NCBI RefSeq assembly: GCF_047468865.1
Contig: NZ_JBLGTV010000001.1
Location: 1-64,000, forward strand
Source of the DNA: Castellaniella hirudinis_A
Lineage (GTDB): Bacteria; Pseudomonadota; Gammaproteobacteria; Burkholderiales; Burkholderiaceae_B
Length of the DNA: 64,000 nucleotides
Reading direction: 5' to 3'
Positions within the stretch are counted from its first letter, which is position 1. Each line of letters starts with the position of its first letter. The notes under the pieces were generated by a model. That model ran no database searches. It was not told the DNA's origin and saw only the letters and a list, made by a program, of their open reading frames with translations. Position numbers and translations under genes: made by a program. Positions 27,416 through 36,778 of this stretch are shown here, one piece after another.

Positions 27416-29329
27416 ATGCTCAAGCCTTCTGCCTCATTTAATTCATTCGATATTTTTGATACCTTAATCCAGCGCACTACGCTAGAGCCTGTCGGTATTT
27501 TTTTTCGGGTTCGTGAGTTGATGCGGGATTCAGGTATGGACTTCCCCAGTGGCTTGGTCGAAGACTACCCCGCCGCCCGTATGGGCGCGGAATCCAATGT
27601 GCGCTACGCCGTCCGCTCGACTATTGGAATATCAAGGGAAATTTCCTTCTTCGATATTTTCCAACGCTTGGCATCCGTTTATGGGTTGAATGCGGAACAA
27701 GTGGCCTATCTTGCCGAGACTGAAATGGCGTGCGAGCTGGCCGCTTGCCAGCCGCGGCAGGCTGGAATTGCTCAATTGCTGGGTTTATTGGATAAAAAAG
27801 AGCGCGTTGTTCTGATCTCGGACATGTACCTGCCGGAGGCTTTTATTCGTCAACTGCTGGCTCAGGCTGAACCGCGTTTGACGGAAGTGCCGCTTTACTT
27901 GTCTGCTACCCATGGGAAGCAGAAACTGACCGGAGAGCTGTTCAGCCTGGTTGCGAAATCCGAGGGCGTGGATTGTTTGAATTGGATTCATTACGGGGAT
28001 AACCCGGCGGCGGATGGCGCATGTGCCGAACGGCTGGGGATCAAGCCGGTATTGCATGCCATCCCCCAGTTCAATCGCCATGAACGAATCCTTGTCCAGG
28101 ATTTGGATAGCTATGAAGCGTATTGTGTTGCGGCGCTGATGGCCCGGTATCGTTTTGATCATGCGCCTTCCGCGAGGCAAGAGTTTGCGTATGCGCGTGT
28201 TTCGCTGTACTTGGCGACTTATGTTCTTTGGATACTGAACGATGCCACCAGAAAGGGAATAGAATGCCTATATTTTGTTTCCAGAGATGGCTATCATTTA
28301 AAGAAGATCGCTGATGCCGTTATCAAACAGCAGCGTCTTGATATATCGACTGCTTATCTATATGGCTCACGCAAGGTATGGCTGGTGCCTTCCTTCACGG
28401 ATAGAATCGATGATGAATTTTTCCTTGGCCTGACAAGCCTGAGGCGTCCGTGCGGTTTTGGAAATGTACTGGAAGCGCTGAATATCGGATTAGATGATTT
28501 TTGCGGGATTTTTCCAGAATATTCTGGTTTTACGCTAGAGAGTCAGCTTGATCCGGCCGATGTCGCTGTTCTTGTTGATCGGGTAAAAGGGTCGGCAAAG
28601 TATTCGTCTTATCTCATACGGCAGGCATCTGCTGATCGTGTGCTGGCTTGCCAATACCTGAGAGAAAATATCAATCCAAACGAGTATTTTGCCTTTGTTG
28701 AGTTCTGGGGGAGAGGTTTCACTCAAGCATGCTTCGGCCGTTTGCTGTCTTCTGCGTTCGGCAAAGAATTGAAAACCGAATTCTATTATGCGCGCAGCGT
28801 CCATCAGAGCGATGCGCTGTTGGTTCGTAATAATTTTACGGTCAACAGGAATACGCTGATTCCCATTGAGCGGATATTTGGAAATTCTCCTTCCGGCACG
28901 GTTGTGGCCTATGAAAAACTGCAGGGGGCTGTCCAGCCGGTTACTTTTCCGCAAGATCATGATGCGGCCCTTTTTTCGGCGATGGAGCACTTGCTTCCGA
29001 GGTTCGCGGTTGATCTATGCAGCGCTGGGTTCTATGATAAAGTGGGTTTGTTTCGAAGGCTGTTTGACTGGTCCGTCAAGAGGTTTCATGAAGATTTGAA
29101 TGATCAATTGGTGATTGAATCCTATGCTCATTTAAAATATTCAAATAGAACCTTTGAGCCAGAAACAGAGTTTGCCCCGCCGCTTGGTGTCAAGGATATT
29201 TTCGATCTGGTGAAGGGGCGCTCGATTTCAACCGAATCGGTTACGGTCTCCTTGAGGCGCAGTCGCTGCTACATTGTTTGGCTTTATCATTTGGCAAAAA
29301 ATATAAAGTCGAAGTTTTCTGGCCTTTGA
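27416..29329 (+). CDS. COG5610-type HAD-superfamily protein
   Basis: This protein of about 637 residues begins with a HAD domain: SFDIFDTLIQR (D-x-x-x-T), VVLISDMYLPEAF and HYGDNPAADGACAERLG, all motif residues present. The C-terminal two-thirds (VLWILNDATRKGIECLYFVS and following) matches the COG5610 family found in capsule and O-antigen loci of pasteurellae and others. No biochemical role is established for it that I know of. ATG 27416 is proposed, although a TTG at 27401 in frame is possible; neither has a strong ribosome site. A 12-codon frame from 27376 ends at 27414, just before the start. Confidence 0.65.
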   Translation: MLKPSASFNSFDIFDTLIQRTTLEPVGIFFRVRELMRDSGMDFPSGLVEDYPAARMGAESNVRYAVRSTIGISREISFFDIFQRLASVYGLNAEQVAYLAETEMACELAACQPRQAGIAQLLGLLDKKERVVLISDMYLPEAFIRQLLAQAEPRLTEVPLYLSATHGKQKLTGELFSLVAKSEGVDCLNWIHYGDNPAADGACAERLGIKPVLHAIPQFNRHERILVQDLDSYEAYCVAALMARYRFDHAPSARQEFAYARVSLYLATYVLWILNDATRKGIECLYFVSRDGYHLKKIADAVIKQQRLDISTAYLYGSRKVWLVPSFTDRIDDEFFLGLTSLRRPCGFGNVLEALNIGLDDFCGIFPEYSGFTLESQLDPADVAVLVDRVKGSAKYSSYLIRQASADRVLACQYLRENINPNEYFAFVEFWGRGFTQACFGRLLSSAFGKELKTEFYYARSVHQSDALLVRNNFTVNRNTLIPIERIFGNSPSGTVVAYEKLQGAVQPVTFPQDHDAALFSAMEHLLPRFAVDLCSAGFYDKVGLFRRLFDWSVKRFHEDLNDQLVIESYAHLKYSNRTFEPETEFAPPLGVKDIFDLVKGRSISTESVTVSLRRSRCYIVWLYHLAKNIKSKFSGL

Positions 29330-29403
29330 TCATTGTTTTGTTTATTTCCTGAGTTTTTTTAATGCCCCGGGCATCCTCTTGTTCCTGGCCTAATGAGTGA
29401 ATC

Positions 29404-30078
29404 GTGATAAGAAATATTGGAATAATACTTTCTGGGGGAACGGGGGTTCGATTTGGTGACGATGCGCTGCCTAAGCAATACCAGCCGCTAGGTAAAAAAA
29501 TGGTGGTGGATTATGTGGCGGACGCATTGTCTCATGCTGATTCGATTGATACCGTAGTGCTTGCGGGTAGCGGCCGCCTGGCTGCGGATCTGGCCGGCCG
29601 GCGGGGCTTCGATCTTGTTCCCGCAGGGGAAAGCAGAAACCTATCCATTCGGAATGCGCTGGACTATATCAAAAAACATCATCCCGACTGCATGAATGTC
29701 TTTATCAGCGAAGCTGCGCGTCCTTTTCTTACGGGCGCCATTGTTGATTTTTATGTAAGGCTGCTCGAAAAGCATGACGCGGTGATCACGACCAGCAGCA
29801 TCACGGACAGCCTCGGGTCGACCGGGGCGTGGGTAACGGACAGACGGGATTTCTATCTTATCCAGGCGCCGGAGGCGTTTCGGTTTCAAATGCTGAACCG
29901 CTGCTTTTCGGGGGACTCTGATCTCTCGGCAACCGTTCAGCAGTTGCCGGTGGATGCGCGGGTGATGTGCCATGATGGTCTTGCGCTCAATCCAAAAATC
30001 ACCTATCGGCATGATTTGATCATGGCCGAGGCGTTGTTGGCGTCTGGGGTTTTCGATTTCAATGGGGCCGGTGAATGA
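29404..30078 (+). CDS. IspD-like cytidylyltransferase, probable CDP-polyol synthase
   Basis: This 224-residue IspD/TarI-type nucleotidyltransferase has GTG as its start. The CTP loop is intact (LSGGTGVRFGDDALPKQYQP), as is PAGESRNLSIRNAL. The motif usually H-D-A-A-R-P is S-E-A-A-R-P here. The gene overlaps the HAD gene downstream by 4 bp and belongs to a four-gene polyol-phosphate module. It is therefore predicted to activate a polyol phosphate (ribitol, glycerol or similar) with CTP and not to serve isoprenoid synthesis. Confidence 0.7.
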   Translation: MIRNIGIILSGGTGVRFGDDALPKQYQPLGKKMVVDYVADALSHADSIDTVVLAGSGRLAADLAGRRGFDLVPAGESRNLSIRNALDYIKKHHPDCMNVFISEAARPFLTGAIVDFYVRLLEKHDAVITTSSITDSLGSTGAWVTDRRDFYLIQAPEAFRFQMLNRCFSGDSDLSATVQQLPVDARVMCHDGLALNPKITYRHDLIMAEALLASGVFDFNGAGE

Positions 30079-30800
30079 ATAAAAGAAAGAAATACCGGCT
30101 TGTTGCGCTGGACCTGGACGGAACGCTGACCCAGCACCGCAGTCCGCTGGAGCCCCATTGCCGGCAGATATTGGAATCCTTGCAGCAGAAATTCAAGCTT
30201 GTCATGGTGTGTGCCGGGGGGTGTGAGCGGGTGCGTCGCCAGCTGGGCGGCCTGGAGATAGACATTCTCGGCTACTATGGCATCCAGGCATCTGTTGCCG
30301 CCGATGGATTTCAAATAAAGCCAGCCGGCTTTGTCAGGCCGCCGGATAAGGATGGCATACTGAACTGTGTTGCCGGTCTTCGGAAACGTTTCGGTTTTCT
30401 GGATTATGCGGGAGAAAGCGCGGAATTTCATGATTCTGGTGTGGTGACTTTCCCATTGCTTGGGCAACGGGCCGCCTTGGATCAAAAATTGATTTTTGAT
30501 CCAGACCGGGCCGTCAGGCGGAAAATATACGCCGATGTGGTCGCGGCATTCCCTGATTACAATGTGTTCATTGGTGGTTCATCGTCCTTTGACTTGGTTC
30601 CGAAGCCTTACGATAAGTATCATGCGCTTGAAGGCTATCTGTCCAGGGTCGAGGTTTCTCCCGATGAGGTCATCTACTTCGGAGATGATTTCGGGTTTGG
30701 GGGGAATGATTCTCCGATTGGATCATCCGATCTGGATTGTGTTGTTGTGGATGATTATCGGAGCTTTCCAACTCTGGCTCATGATCGTCTTCTGTCTTGA
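30075..30800 (+). CDS. HAD-IIB family phosphatase
   Basis: This 241-residue HAD protein has LVALDLDGTLTQHRS (nucleophile Asp and DxDGT), KLVMVCAGGCERVRRQLGG, a lysine in VPKPYDKYHALEGYL and VIYFGDDFGFGGND. The layout is that of HAD-IIB enzymes related to phosphomannomutase and sucrose- or mannosyl-phosphate phosphatases. In this operon it may dephosphorylate a sugar phosphate to yield the polyol precursor, or proofread it. The substrate cannot be read from sequence. The start overlaps the cytidylyltransferase stop (ATGA). Confidence 0.65.
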   Translation: MNKRKKYRLVALDLDGTLTQHRSPLEPHCRQILESLQQKFKLVMVCAGGCERVRRQLGGLEIDILGYYGIQASVAADGFQIKPAGFVRPPDKDGILNCVAGLRKRFGFLDYAGESAEFHDSGVVTFPLLGQRAALDQKLIFDPDRAVRRKIYADVVAAFPDYNVFIGGSSSFDLVPKPYDKYHALEGYLSRVEVSPDEVIYFGDDFGFGGNDSPIGSSDLDCVVVDDYRSFPTLAHDRLLS

Positions 30801-30833
30801 TAAAAACCAGATTGACCTTTTGGACTGCATGGG

Positions 30834-32234
30834 ATGGCTGCCTTGGAAAACAAAACACTGAATATTGCCGTTTTGCTGGCGGCGGGCAAGGGGGGCGAGA
30901 CCGAGTTCAATGGCGCCAAGCAGCTGGTTCGGTTGGCTGGAAAAGCGATTGTCGAGCATAGCATGGCTGCTTTTCAGGGGAATGACCGGATTGATGAAAT
31001 CATTGTCGTGACGAATGACCATTGCCGGCTGATTATAGAAAAAATCATTCTCTCCGGCGGCTTCTCAAAGGTCCGAAAGGTGTTGCTTGGCGGGAAATCC
31101 CGTGCGGAGTCTTCCTGCATTGCAATAGAGGCAGTGCGCCAGCGCGCGGCACGGGACACCATCCGATTGATTTTTCATGATGCGATCAGGCCATTGGTGA
31201 GCCAGCGTGTGATCAATGAGGTTGTCGATGCCTTGGATGCCTATCATGCGGTCAGCACGGCAATTTGGACGGTCGATACCATTGTCAGAACCGATCCGAT
31301 CAGCGCCTTGCTTCAGGAAATCCCGGATCGGCGCGACCTGAAAAGCAGTCAGACGCCGCAAGCATTCAGTTTTGATGTGATCCAGCGGGCTTATGCTTTG
31401 GCGATGGCTGATCCAAACAAGGTTCTGATCGACGATTGCGATGTCGTGCACAAATACTTGCCTGAAGAACCTGTCTATATGGTAGAGGGAGACCCTGCCA
31501 ATCTTAAGTTGGAGCGCCGCAATGATTTGCAGATATTGGATAAATTCTTGCAGCTGCGCTCATTTGAACAGGGATCGGTTCCGGGCGGCAGCCTTGAGTT
31601 GTCAAGATTAAAAAACAAGGTTCTTGTGGTGATCGGCGGCACCAGCGGCATCGGGAAAGAAGTGGTTTCTCTGGCGCAGGCCTATCAGGCAAAAGTGGTT
31701 TGCGTGAGCCGCCGCACAGGCTTTGACGTCAGGTCGTTGGACAGCGCGCGTGCGTTGTTTCATGATGTCGCTGCCCAACAGGGCCGGGTCGATATCGTCA
31801 TCAATACGGCAGGTATTCTGATCAGGCAGCCTCTGGTGGATATGAACATCAGCGAGGTGTACGAAATAATGGATGTGAATTATCGCGGCACCGTCAATGT
31901 TGCGATTGCGGCTTTCCCGTATCTGAAGGCCAGTGCGGGGTGCTTGCTTAATTTCACATCCAGTTCCTATACCTATGGGCGCGCCTTATATAGCATTTAT
32001 AGTTCATCCAAGGCAGCCATCGTGAACCTCACTCAGGCCCTGGCGGATGAATGGCTTGTGCATTCGGTTCGCGTCAATTGCATCAATCCAGAACGCACAG
32101 CGACCCCGATGCGGAGGGCCGCCTTCGGGATCGAGCCGCCTGACACATTGTTGCAGCCAAAATCCGTGGCCTTGAAGGCTTTAGCGGTGGCGTGCGGTGG
32201 CGGGACGGGTCAGATTATCGACATCAAGCAATGA
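30834..32234 (+). CDS. IspD-like/SDR fusion, Bcs1/Acs1-type CDP-ribitol synthase
   Basis: This 466-residue two-domain protein has an IspD-like N-terminal domain of about 240 residues and a short-chain dehydrogenase C-terminal domain. The SDR half is complete: VIGGTSGIGKEVVSL (NAD(P) loop), INTAGILIR, and FTSSSYTYGRALYSIYSSSK with Ser and Y-x-x-x-K. The fusion resembles Bcs1/Acs1 of Haemophilus capsule loci, which reduces ribulose 5-phosphate and makes CDP-ribitol. In the nucleotidyl domain the CTP loop is altered (AAGKGGETEFNGAKQL: the usual Arg is Glu and P-K-Q is A-K-Q), so activation may depend on the separate enzyme at 29404-30078. It overlaps the next gene by 4 bp. Confidence 0.7.
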   Translation: MAALENKTLNIAVLLAAGKGGETEFNGAKQLVRLAGKAIVEHSMAAFQGNDRIDEIIVVTNDHCRLIIEKIILSGGFSKVRKVLLGGKSRAESSCIAIEAVRQRAARDTIRLIFHDAIRPLVSQRVINEVVDALDAYHAVSTAIWTVDTIVRTDPISALLQEIPDRRDLKSSQTPQAFSFDVIQRAYALAMADPNKVLIDDCDVVHKYLPEEPVYMVEGDPANLKLERRNDLQILDKFLQLRSFEQGSVPGGSLELSRLKNKVLVVIGGTSGIGKEVVSLAQAYQAKVVCVSRRTGFDVRSLDSARALFHDVAAQQGRVDIVINTAGILIRQPLVDMNISEVYEIMDVNYRGTVNVAIAAFPYLKASAGCLLNFTSSSYTYGRALYSIYSSSKAAIVNLTQALADEWLVHSVRVNCINPERTATPMRRAAFGIEPPDTLLQPKSVALKALAVACGGGTGQIIDIKQ

Positions 32235-33496
32235 AAATTTCTCATGTGCTGGCCAGGATTGTGGCGGCGTTTTGGCCTGTCTTCGATCGCCTGGTGCCAA
32301 AGCGGACAGATTTCTGGGCATTTTCCACCCATCACTTGGACACGGGCAAGTTCATCGAGAGCCAGCGCGCCTTGTTTGAGGCTGTTAAAAAAGAAAATGG
32401 CATCAAAAAGCTGATCTTCTATCGAGGCAGCCTTGCGTACGCCGATGTGGAAGATGCTGTCAACTATGAGTTTCTGGATTTGCAAACCTGGCGTGGGCTT
32501 TATTGTCTGGCGCGCTGCAAAGTGGTCTTGCTCACGCATTCCATCTCGATGGATTTTTCATTGCGCTGGGGGGCCAGGTCTTACTCAGTATTGCGTCTGC
32601 ATTGCCTTGGCAGGGTTGTGGTTAATCTGTCTCATGGGATATCCCTGAAAAGCTTGAATTACACTTCCAGCCGGAAAATGCTCGAACATCTGGATCGAAA
32701 TAGCTACAAATCCAAAGAAAGGCTTGGCTATGCCGGGATGCTGGCGAGTTCGGATATCCATGGCTATGCGATGGCGGCCATGTTCCATCCAGTCAATTTC
32801 CAACAAATCTGGGTTACCGGGTTTCCACGCAATGATTTTCTACTCATGGCGGATGATTCCCTTCCGCGATATCTTTCCGAGAATATCGGCCGTATACGGA
32901 ACTTGACGAAAGGCAGGCGCTTGGTCTTGTATGCGCCCACGTATCGGCAGACGCGGCTTTCTCCAACGGCCTATTATTATCAGTTCAGTCCGGCGGAAAT
33001 TGATGCGCTGCGATCGGTGTTGATGCGGCATGATGCTGTCCTGGCTTATCGCCCCCACTATTTTGGCAATGATTCCAGCGGGACGAATTTAGATCGGTAC
33101 ATAGATGGCGAACTGATCGTGGATGCCTCTAAACATGTTGTTGACGATGTTTCCGCCTTGGTCAGGGAATCCGACATCATTATGACAGATTATTCAAGCG
33201 TCTATGTCGATGGGCTGTATATTGATAAACCGGGGATCTGTTTTGCGTATGACTTGGACGAATACAACAGCAATCAGGATGGTGTATTGTATGACCTGGA
33301 TCTGATCTTCCCGGGGGCGGTTTTCAGGACATTCGATCAGTGCGTGGATCGCATGGATCGGATTCTTTCCGGGGCTATGCCGGATGACGGAGCTTGCTTC
33401 TCAAAGAAAATGCTTTACAAGCATATTGATTTTTATAATTCCAGACGTGTGATTGAGCGCATACTGGAAAGCACAAGCGGCAATGGCCAGTTTTAG
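32231..33496 (+). CDS. CDP-glycerol/CDP-ribitol glycerophosphotransferase family protein
   Basis: This 421-residue TagB/TagF-type transferase shows family motifs NLSHGISLKSLNYT, VTGFPRNDFLL, LYAPTYRQTR, LAYRPHYFGND and SDIIMTDYSSVYVDGLYIDK. It is predicted to transfer polyol phosphate from the CDP-polyol made by the three genes upstream onto a glycan or flagellar sugar, at the inner face of the cytoplasmic membrane. ATG 32231 overlaps the previous stop. Its 3' end overlaps the convergent ATP-grasp gene by 4 bp, so there is no room for a terminator. Confidence 0.8.
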   Translation: MKISHVLARIVAAFWPVFDRLVPKRTDFWAFSTHHLDTGKFIESQRALFEAVKKENGIKKLIFYRGSLAYADVEDAVNYEFLDLQTWRGLYCLARCKVVLLTHSISMDFSLRWGARSYSVLRLHCLGRVVVNLSHGISLKSLNYTSSRKMLEHLDRNSYKSKERLGYAGMLASSDIHGYAMAAMFHPVNFQQIWVTGFPRNDFLLMADDSLPRYLSENIGRIRNLTKGRRLVLYAPTYRQTRLSPTAYYYQFSPAEIDALRSVLMRHDAVLAYRPHYFGNDSSGTNLDRYIDGELIVDASKHVVDDVSALVRESDIIMTDYSSVYVDGLYIDKPGICFAYDLDEYNSNQDGVLYDLDLIFPGAVFRTFDQCVDRMDRILSGAMPDDGACFSKKMLYKHIDFYNSRRVIERILESTSGNGQF

Positions 33497-34770
33497 AGCA
33501 GGGCTTCGATCATGTCGGGGGAAAACACAGGGATTCCCAGCCGATGGCGGACATCGGCGCGTTCCTGAAAAGAGTCGTCGATAAAGATGGCTGCGGCCGG
33601 GTGAATATGATGCGCCTTGGACGAGCCGTCCTTGATGTGCATGACGTTGTCGAACAGGCTGTCCAGCCGCATTTTAATCAGCGTGTTATTTAAATCCCCC
33701 GCATGGCGGGTCAGCAGCGTCACGGTGCAGCCGTTGTTGATGGCTTGGTACAGGAAAGCCAGCAGCGTGACGTTGACCCGCCCCTGGATCAGCAGACAGT
33801 CGTCCAGATCCACATAAACATGCCGATAATCAAGCTGAATCCGAAAACGGTTTTCCAATGCCCGATCCAGTACGATCGGATACGGGTTGGCCAGGATCGA
33901 CACGGGCCAATCGAAGGCATCAAAGGCGCTCAACAGCGGCAGGTTGACCCCCAGGCCGCGCTGCAGCGCGGATGACCCTGCGAAGCGGGCGGCGACTTCC
34001 AGCAGCTTGGGGCAGCCGTCTTGCCCCAGTTTGGCCTGGAAGAACCAGGCCCCGCGTGGACGCAGTGTACGGTTGATGATCGTTGCCCAGTTGGCAAACA
34101 GGTCGGCGAATGCGGCATCGGGCGACGTGCGGACGCTGATGCCGTTGCTGATCCGGTCGCGTCCCCGGGCCGCGTGAAACAGTAGCGCGCCGTGGCGGTC
34201 GGAAAAGCAATCCACCGTCCATTCCCGGCCGGGCAGATATTCCAGGATCAGCATGTCCTGGCCGGGCCGTCGGGCCAGCAGCGCGACGGCATCGTCGGCA
34301 TCGTCGGCGCGGGCGGCGTGGCGCGACCCATAGCCTCGGTCGGGTTTGATGAAGACGGGGTAAGCAGGGATACCGGCGATATCCGGGTAGCGGCTGGGGA
34401 TGGGGATCAGGCCGTCCAGCGCAGCGTAAGTCAGCCGTTTGGACGCGCAAAGGCGGGTGGTTTCCGGCCCGCTGCCGATGGCACGGATGCCCAGGTGCGC
34501 CGCCAGATGCTGCACGGTATCGGCTACCGCGTCCATGGTTGGGTACAGTGCGTCGATGCGCTGCGCCTGGACGATTTCCGTCAGGCGCGCCGCAAAATCG
34601 GGGTGGTCGTGAAACGGCAGGCCACCCACGTAGTTTTCGTAGACGAAGCGGCCGTGGTCATCCACGCTGGATGCGCCGATCAGGTCGAAGTGCGTGGAAT
34701 AGCGCAGCGCCCGGTGGATTTCCAGACCAATTTCCGAGCCGCAGGGAAAGACCAGGAGGCGTTTTTTCAT
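33493..34770 (-). CDS. ATP-grasp/HAD fusion protein
   Basis: This 425-residue protein has a PylC/carbamoyl-phosphate-synthase-like ATP-grasp domain: PVFIKPDRGYGSRHA (ATP lysine), LILEYLPGREWTVDCFSD, FFQAKLGQDGCPKLLEVAAR (metal-binding E). A small HAD-like domain follows: VYVDLDDCLLIQGRVN, VTLLTRHAGDLNNTL and AAIFIDDSFQERADV. ATP-grasp enzymes form amide or ester bonds through acyl phosphates, so it might add an amino acid to a sugar; the HAD half might remove a phosphate. The longer frame upstream is rejected because ATG 34770 overlaps the aminotransferase stop (ATGA). Substrates are unknown. Confidence 0.7.
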   Translation of the reverse strand: MKKRLLVFPCGSEIGLEIHRALRYSTHFDLIGASSVDDHGRFVYENYVGGLPFHDHPDFAARLTEIVQAQRIDALYPTMDAVADTVQHLAAHLGIRAIGSGPETTRLCASKRLTYAALDGLIPIPSRYPDIAGIPAYPVFIKPDRGYGSRHAARADDADDAVALLARRPGQDMLILEYLPGREWTVDCFSDRHGALLFHAARGRDRISNGISVRTSPDAAFADLFANWATIINRTLRPRGAWFFQAKLGQDGCPKLLEVAARFAGSSALQRGLGVNLPLLSAFDAFDWPVSILANPYPIVLDRALENRFRIQLDYRHVYVDLDDCLLIQGRVNVTLLAFLYQAINNGCTVTLLTRHAGDLNNTLIKMRLDSLFDNVMHIKDGSSKAHHIHPAAAIFIDDSFQERADVRHRLGIPVFSPDMIEALL

Positions 34771-35885
34771 TGCGCCGTTTGTAAAACGAGGTCGATCAGC
34801 CGGGCTTGGTCGTCGGCCGGCAACGTGGGGTAGATGGGCAGGCAGATGACCTGTTCGGCCAGCCGATGGGCGTGGGGCAGGTGGTCGGGCGTGGCGCTGG
34901 CCAGCCCGCGATACATGGGAAACGAGCTGACCAGGGGATAGAAGTAGCGCCGAGCGTGGATCTGGTGAGCTTTCAGGACATCGTATAGCGCGTCGCGGCT
35001 GACGGGATGGTCGGGCAGGACGAACAAAGGGCAGTAGGCGTGGTTCCAATCCAGATTGCCGGGCACTTGCTGCAGGCGCAAGCTGGGGATGTCCTGGAAA
35101 GCTTCCCGATAGCGCTGATGGATGGCGGTGCGGGCCGCCAGCGCCTGGTCGATGTGTTTCAGCTGCAGCAGCCCCATGGCGGCGCAGACTTCGCTCATTT
35201 TGCCGTTGATGCCGGGGGCCACCACGGTGGTCTCGTTGGCGAAGCCAAAGTTTTTCAGGTAGTCGATGCGCTGCTTGATCTTGGCATCCGGGCAAACGAT
35301 GGCGCCGCCCTCAAAGGTGTTCATTACCTTGGTGGCGTGAAAGCTGAGCACCGCCAGGTCGCCATCGTTCAGGATACTGATGTCGTCTTTTTTGACACCG
35401 AAGGCATGTGCTGCGTCGTAGATGACTTTCAGGCCGTAGATGTCCGCCACTTGCTGGATGCGATCCACATCGCAGGGCAGACCATAGCAGTGCACCGGCA
35501 GGATGGCCGTGGTGGCGGGGGTGATGGCTTCCTCGATGCGTTCCGGGTCGAGATTGCAGGTGACCGGATCAATGTCGACAAAGACGGGCTTGATGTTGTT
35601 CCACAGCAAGGAGTGCGCCGTGGCGGCGAAGGTGTACGGCGTGGTGATGACTTCGCCGCCGATGCGCAGGGCCTGCAGGGCGGTGACCAGCGCCAGGGTG
35701 CCGTTGGCAAACAGGCTAAGATGCTGGACGCCCAAGTAGGCGGCCAGTTCTTTTTCCAGCTGTTCGTGGAAAGGGCCACCGTTTGTCAGGCGCTTGCTGG
35801 CCCAGATCTGTTCCAGATATGGGATGAATTCCTGCAAAGGAGGCAGGTGCGGCTCGGTGACGAAAATGGGGCGCTGTGCGGTCAT
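34767..35885 (-). CDS. DegT/DnrJ/EryC1 aminotransferase
   Basis: This 372-residue PLP aminotransferase has LSLFANGTLALVTALQALR, ITTPYTFAATAHSLLW, LPVHCYGLPCDVDRIQ, VIYDAAHAFG and the PLP lysine in LSFHATKVMNTFEGG (about residue 180). It has VioA-like proportions and should aminate a nucleotide-linked keto sugar. ATG 35885 is preferred over 35918 because AGGATGAC precedes it. It is coupled to the ATP-grasp/HAD gene, suggesting that the new amino group is then amidated. The flanking 35886-36084 region separates it from a divergent methyltransferase gene and should hold both promoters. Confidence 0.78.
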   Translation of the reverse strand: MTAQRPIFVTEPHLPPLQEFIPYLEQIWASKRLTNGGPFHEQLEKELAAYLGVQHLSLFANGTLALVTALQALRIGGEVITTPYTFAATAHSLLWNNIKPVFVDIDPVTCNLDPERIEEAITPATTAILPVHCYGLPCDVDRIQQVADIYGLKVIYDAAHAFGVKKDDISILNDGDLAVLSFHATKVMNTFEGGAIVCPDAKIKQRIDYLKNFGFANETTVVAPGINGKMSEVCAAMGLLQLKHIDQALAARTAIHQRYREAFQDIPSLRLQQVPGNLDWNHAYCPLFVLPDHPVSRDALYDVLKAHQIHARRYFYPLVSSFPMYRGLASATPDHLPHAHRLAEQVICLPIYPTLPADDQARLIDLVLQTAQ

Positions 35886-36084
35886 GTCATCCTGTGGTGA
35901 AATAGGGCCCTGGGCCAAGACTGCCTGTTTCTGGATGATACCTCAACCGCCAGACCCGCAGTAGGCTGCGGGAAGGGGGGCGTTGGGGGCCAATGGGCGT
36001 TTTCTGGGTTGCATGCCGCGATGGCTGCGAGAGCAATCCCGGGGTGGCGTCTTTCAATGTGATGGAAAACGGCGGTACGTCAAG

Positions 36085-36753
36085 ATGATCAATAAAAAAC
36101 AGTTATACGACTTTCTGGAAACTCCGCAGCTGCAGCAGATGGTGGCCACCGTCTGGAGCTTGTTGGGCGACAGCTTTCGCCAGGCGCAGGCCCTGTTGCC
36201 CGCCGAACAGGCCATGGCCAGGAAAGAGCTTTCCTTCCATGATCAGGTGCGTTTGCTGGCCTATCTATGCAATCTGTTGGGCGATTTGCCCGGGGATGTC
36301 GTTGAGATCGGCGTCTGGAAAGGCAAATCCCTGAGTCTGATGAACGAGGTCTGCAACCGGCAGCGCCGGGTGATCGGCATCGACCCGTTTGCCTTGGATA
36401 AGCAGTTCGAGGAATTCAGCCATTACAAGCGGCTGCTGTTCCCGAACGTCATGGTATTGCGTGGTTTTTCCGAGCTATGCGCGGCGGATTTTTATGCATT
36501 GAATCCCACGGTGGCATTGTTGCACATTGATGGTGGCCACGAAGGCCGCAATGTTTTGCTGGATTTTCTGTTATATGCCCCGAGTGTCGTGCCGGGCGGG
36601 TTTGTCGTATTCGATGACTATGCGGATGCTGCCTATAGCCCGGAGGTGGGGCCCGCCGTCGATTTGTTGCGGGCAGGCGGCTATTTTAGCCAATACAATG
36701 TTTTGGGTTCTGTTCGTGGTTTTGAAAATAGTTATTTGATCCAGAAAGTTTGA
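36085..36753 (+). CDS. class I SAM-dependent methyltransferase (Methyltransf_24/TylF-like)
   Basis: This 222-residue methyltransferase has DVVEIGVWKGKSLSLMNEV (SAM loop), RVIGIDPF (strand 2), ALLHIDGGHEGRNVLLD (metal/SAM site) and GGFVVFDDYAD. The plan matches macrocin O-methyltransferase-like proteins of glycan loci and the AT-rich gene at 8448-9149. ATG 36085 is chosen because the family N-terminus begins there; the upstream extension has no ribosome site. Base composition is closer to the chromosome than that of the amino-sugar operon. Confidence 0.7.
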   Translation: MINKKQLYDFLETPQLQQMVATVWSLLGDSFRQAQALLPAEQAMARKELSFHDQVRLLAYLCNLLGDLPGDVVEIGVWKGKSLSLMNEVCNRQRRVIGIDPFALDKQFEEFSHYKRLLFPNVMVLRGFSELCAADFYALNPTVALLHIDGGHEGRNVLLDFLLYAPSVVPGGFVVFDDYADAAYSPEVGPAVDLLRAGGYFSQYNVLGSVRGFENSYLIQKV

Positions 36754-36778
36754 TTGTATGTGCTCTAAGGATAGATTG

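Noticed and set aside
29404..32234. IspD of the isoprenoid pathway
   Set aside because: Two IspD-like proteins sit with an HAD, an SDR domain and a TagB-like transferase; no ispF is adjacent.
34771..35295. N-terminal extension of the ATP-grasp/HAD frame
   Set aside because: The extra 175 codons overlap the aminotransferase gene in another frame; ATG 34770 overlaps its stop and fits the domain start.
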